Shown here in pieces: positions 36,650 to 36,771 of a stretch of DNA of 36,771 nt. The stretch lies in the NCBI GenBank assembly GCA_900545625.1, contig UQZS01000014.1, positions 1-36,771 of the forward strand, written 5' to 3'. Source of the DNA: an uncultured Oscillospiraceae bacterium. Lineage in GTDB: Bacteria; Bacillota; Clostridia; Oscillospirales; Acutalibacteraceae. The translations under genes and the position numbers were made by a program. Below the pieces are notes generated by a model. The model did no database searches. It saw only the letters and a program-made list of their open reading frames with translations, and was not told where the DNA came from. Position 1 is the first letter of the stretch; the number at the start of each line of letters is the position of its first letter.

Positions 36650-36771
36650 ATGGAAATCGGTTCTAAAAAATCCAAGATCTTGACCTCGGTCGTCGCAACT
36701 GCGCTTGCGGCGTCGCTGCTCATCGGCGGCGGCACATTCGCCTATTTGCAGGACGAAACAAACGACGTGGT
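36650..36771 (+). CDS. Second SipW-dependent paralogue, truncated by window end
   Basis: Only the first 40 codons are present. After a short basic start they read SKILTSVVATALAASLLIGGGTFAYLQDETNDVV, nearly the same as the signal of the gene at 35383, with matching DNA over about 50 bases. AAGGAAGG (36637-36644) precedes ATG 36650. It is likely a recently duplicated member of the family; the rest lies outside the window. Confidence 0.8.
   Translation, partial: MEIGSKKSKILTSVVATALAASLLIGGGTFAYLQDETNDV

Overview
The window looks like a chromosomal segment of a gut-type anaerobic Clostridia bacterium, most likely Oscillospirales/Ruminococcaceae-like. The reasons are a fairly high GC content with clean TTGACA/TATAAT promoters and AGGAGG ribosome binding sites, a GTP-type PEP carboxykinase, flavin/iron-sulfur electron-bifurcating-type enzymes, an anaerobic-type (Cys) sulfatase, DUF1292, DUF5685 and C_GCAxxG_C_C proteins, and a cobalamin riboswitch. 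The species is inferred, not proven. No phage, IS element, tRNA, rRNA or CRISPR array was seen.

Layout. 1-867: end of the ribosomal L10-L7/L12 operon, closed by a strong terminator. 946-1495: monocistronic zinc-ribbon/TM2 protein. 1527-9240: a tightly packed five-gene operon (corrinoid adenosyltransferase, C_GCAxxG_C_C protein, GH36-like alpha-galactosidase, cytoplasmic sulfatase, GH31 alpha-glycosidase) suggesting intracellular breakdown of a sulfated alpha-linked glycan. 9245-9919: PHP phosphoesterase on the minus strand. 10069-15233: a three-gene NuoE/NuoF/GltD-ferredoxin complex resembling the Sporomusa-type (Stn) transhydrogenase. 15253-17510: a cobalamin riboswitch controlling two secreted proteins that together resemble the two halves of animal transcobalamin/intrinsic factor. 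17599-20745: metF, DUF5685, a J-like protein with a degenerate HPD motif and a membrane protein. 20836-27154: pyrE-radC and uvrB-uvrA.

27169-28631 is an RNA-rich region. On the minus strand a DUF1292 gene is followed by a probable 6S RNA. On the plus strand a strong promoter drives about 670 nt of highly structured, essentially non-coding RNA ending in a terminator; it resembles the large ornate RNA classes (ROOL/GOLLD/OLE type) in size and layout, but I cannot assign it. 28632-32972: GH16 glucanase-like protein (minus), tsaD and GTP-type PEP carboxykinase.

33050-36771: a surface-fibre/biofilm-type locus. A small XRE regulator diverges from a consensus promoter whose spacer is a perfect 20-bp palindrome. 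A structured leader is followed by a SipW-type signal peptidase, a TasA/camelysin-like protein, a miniature IPPTG-anchored protein, a TasA-type-signal beta-helix protein, and the start of a near-identical paralogue cut by the window end.

The most promising items for new biology are the split transcobalamin-like B12 capture pair, the large structured RNA, and the SipW/TasA-like locus with its operator.
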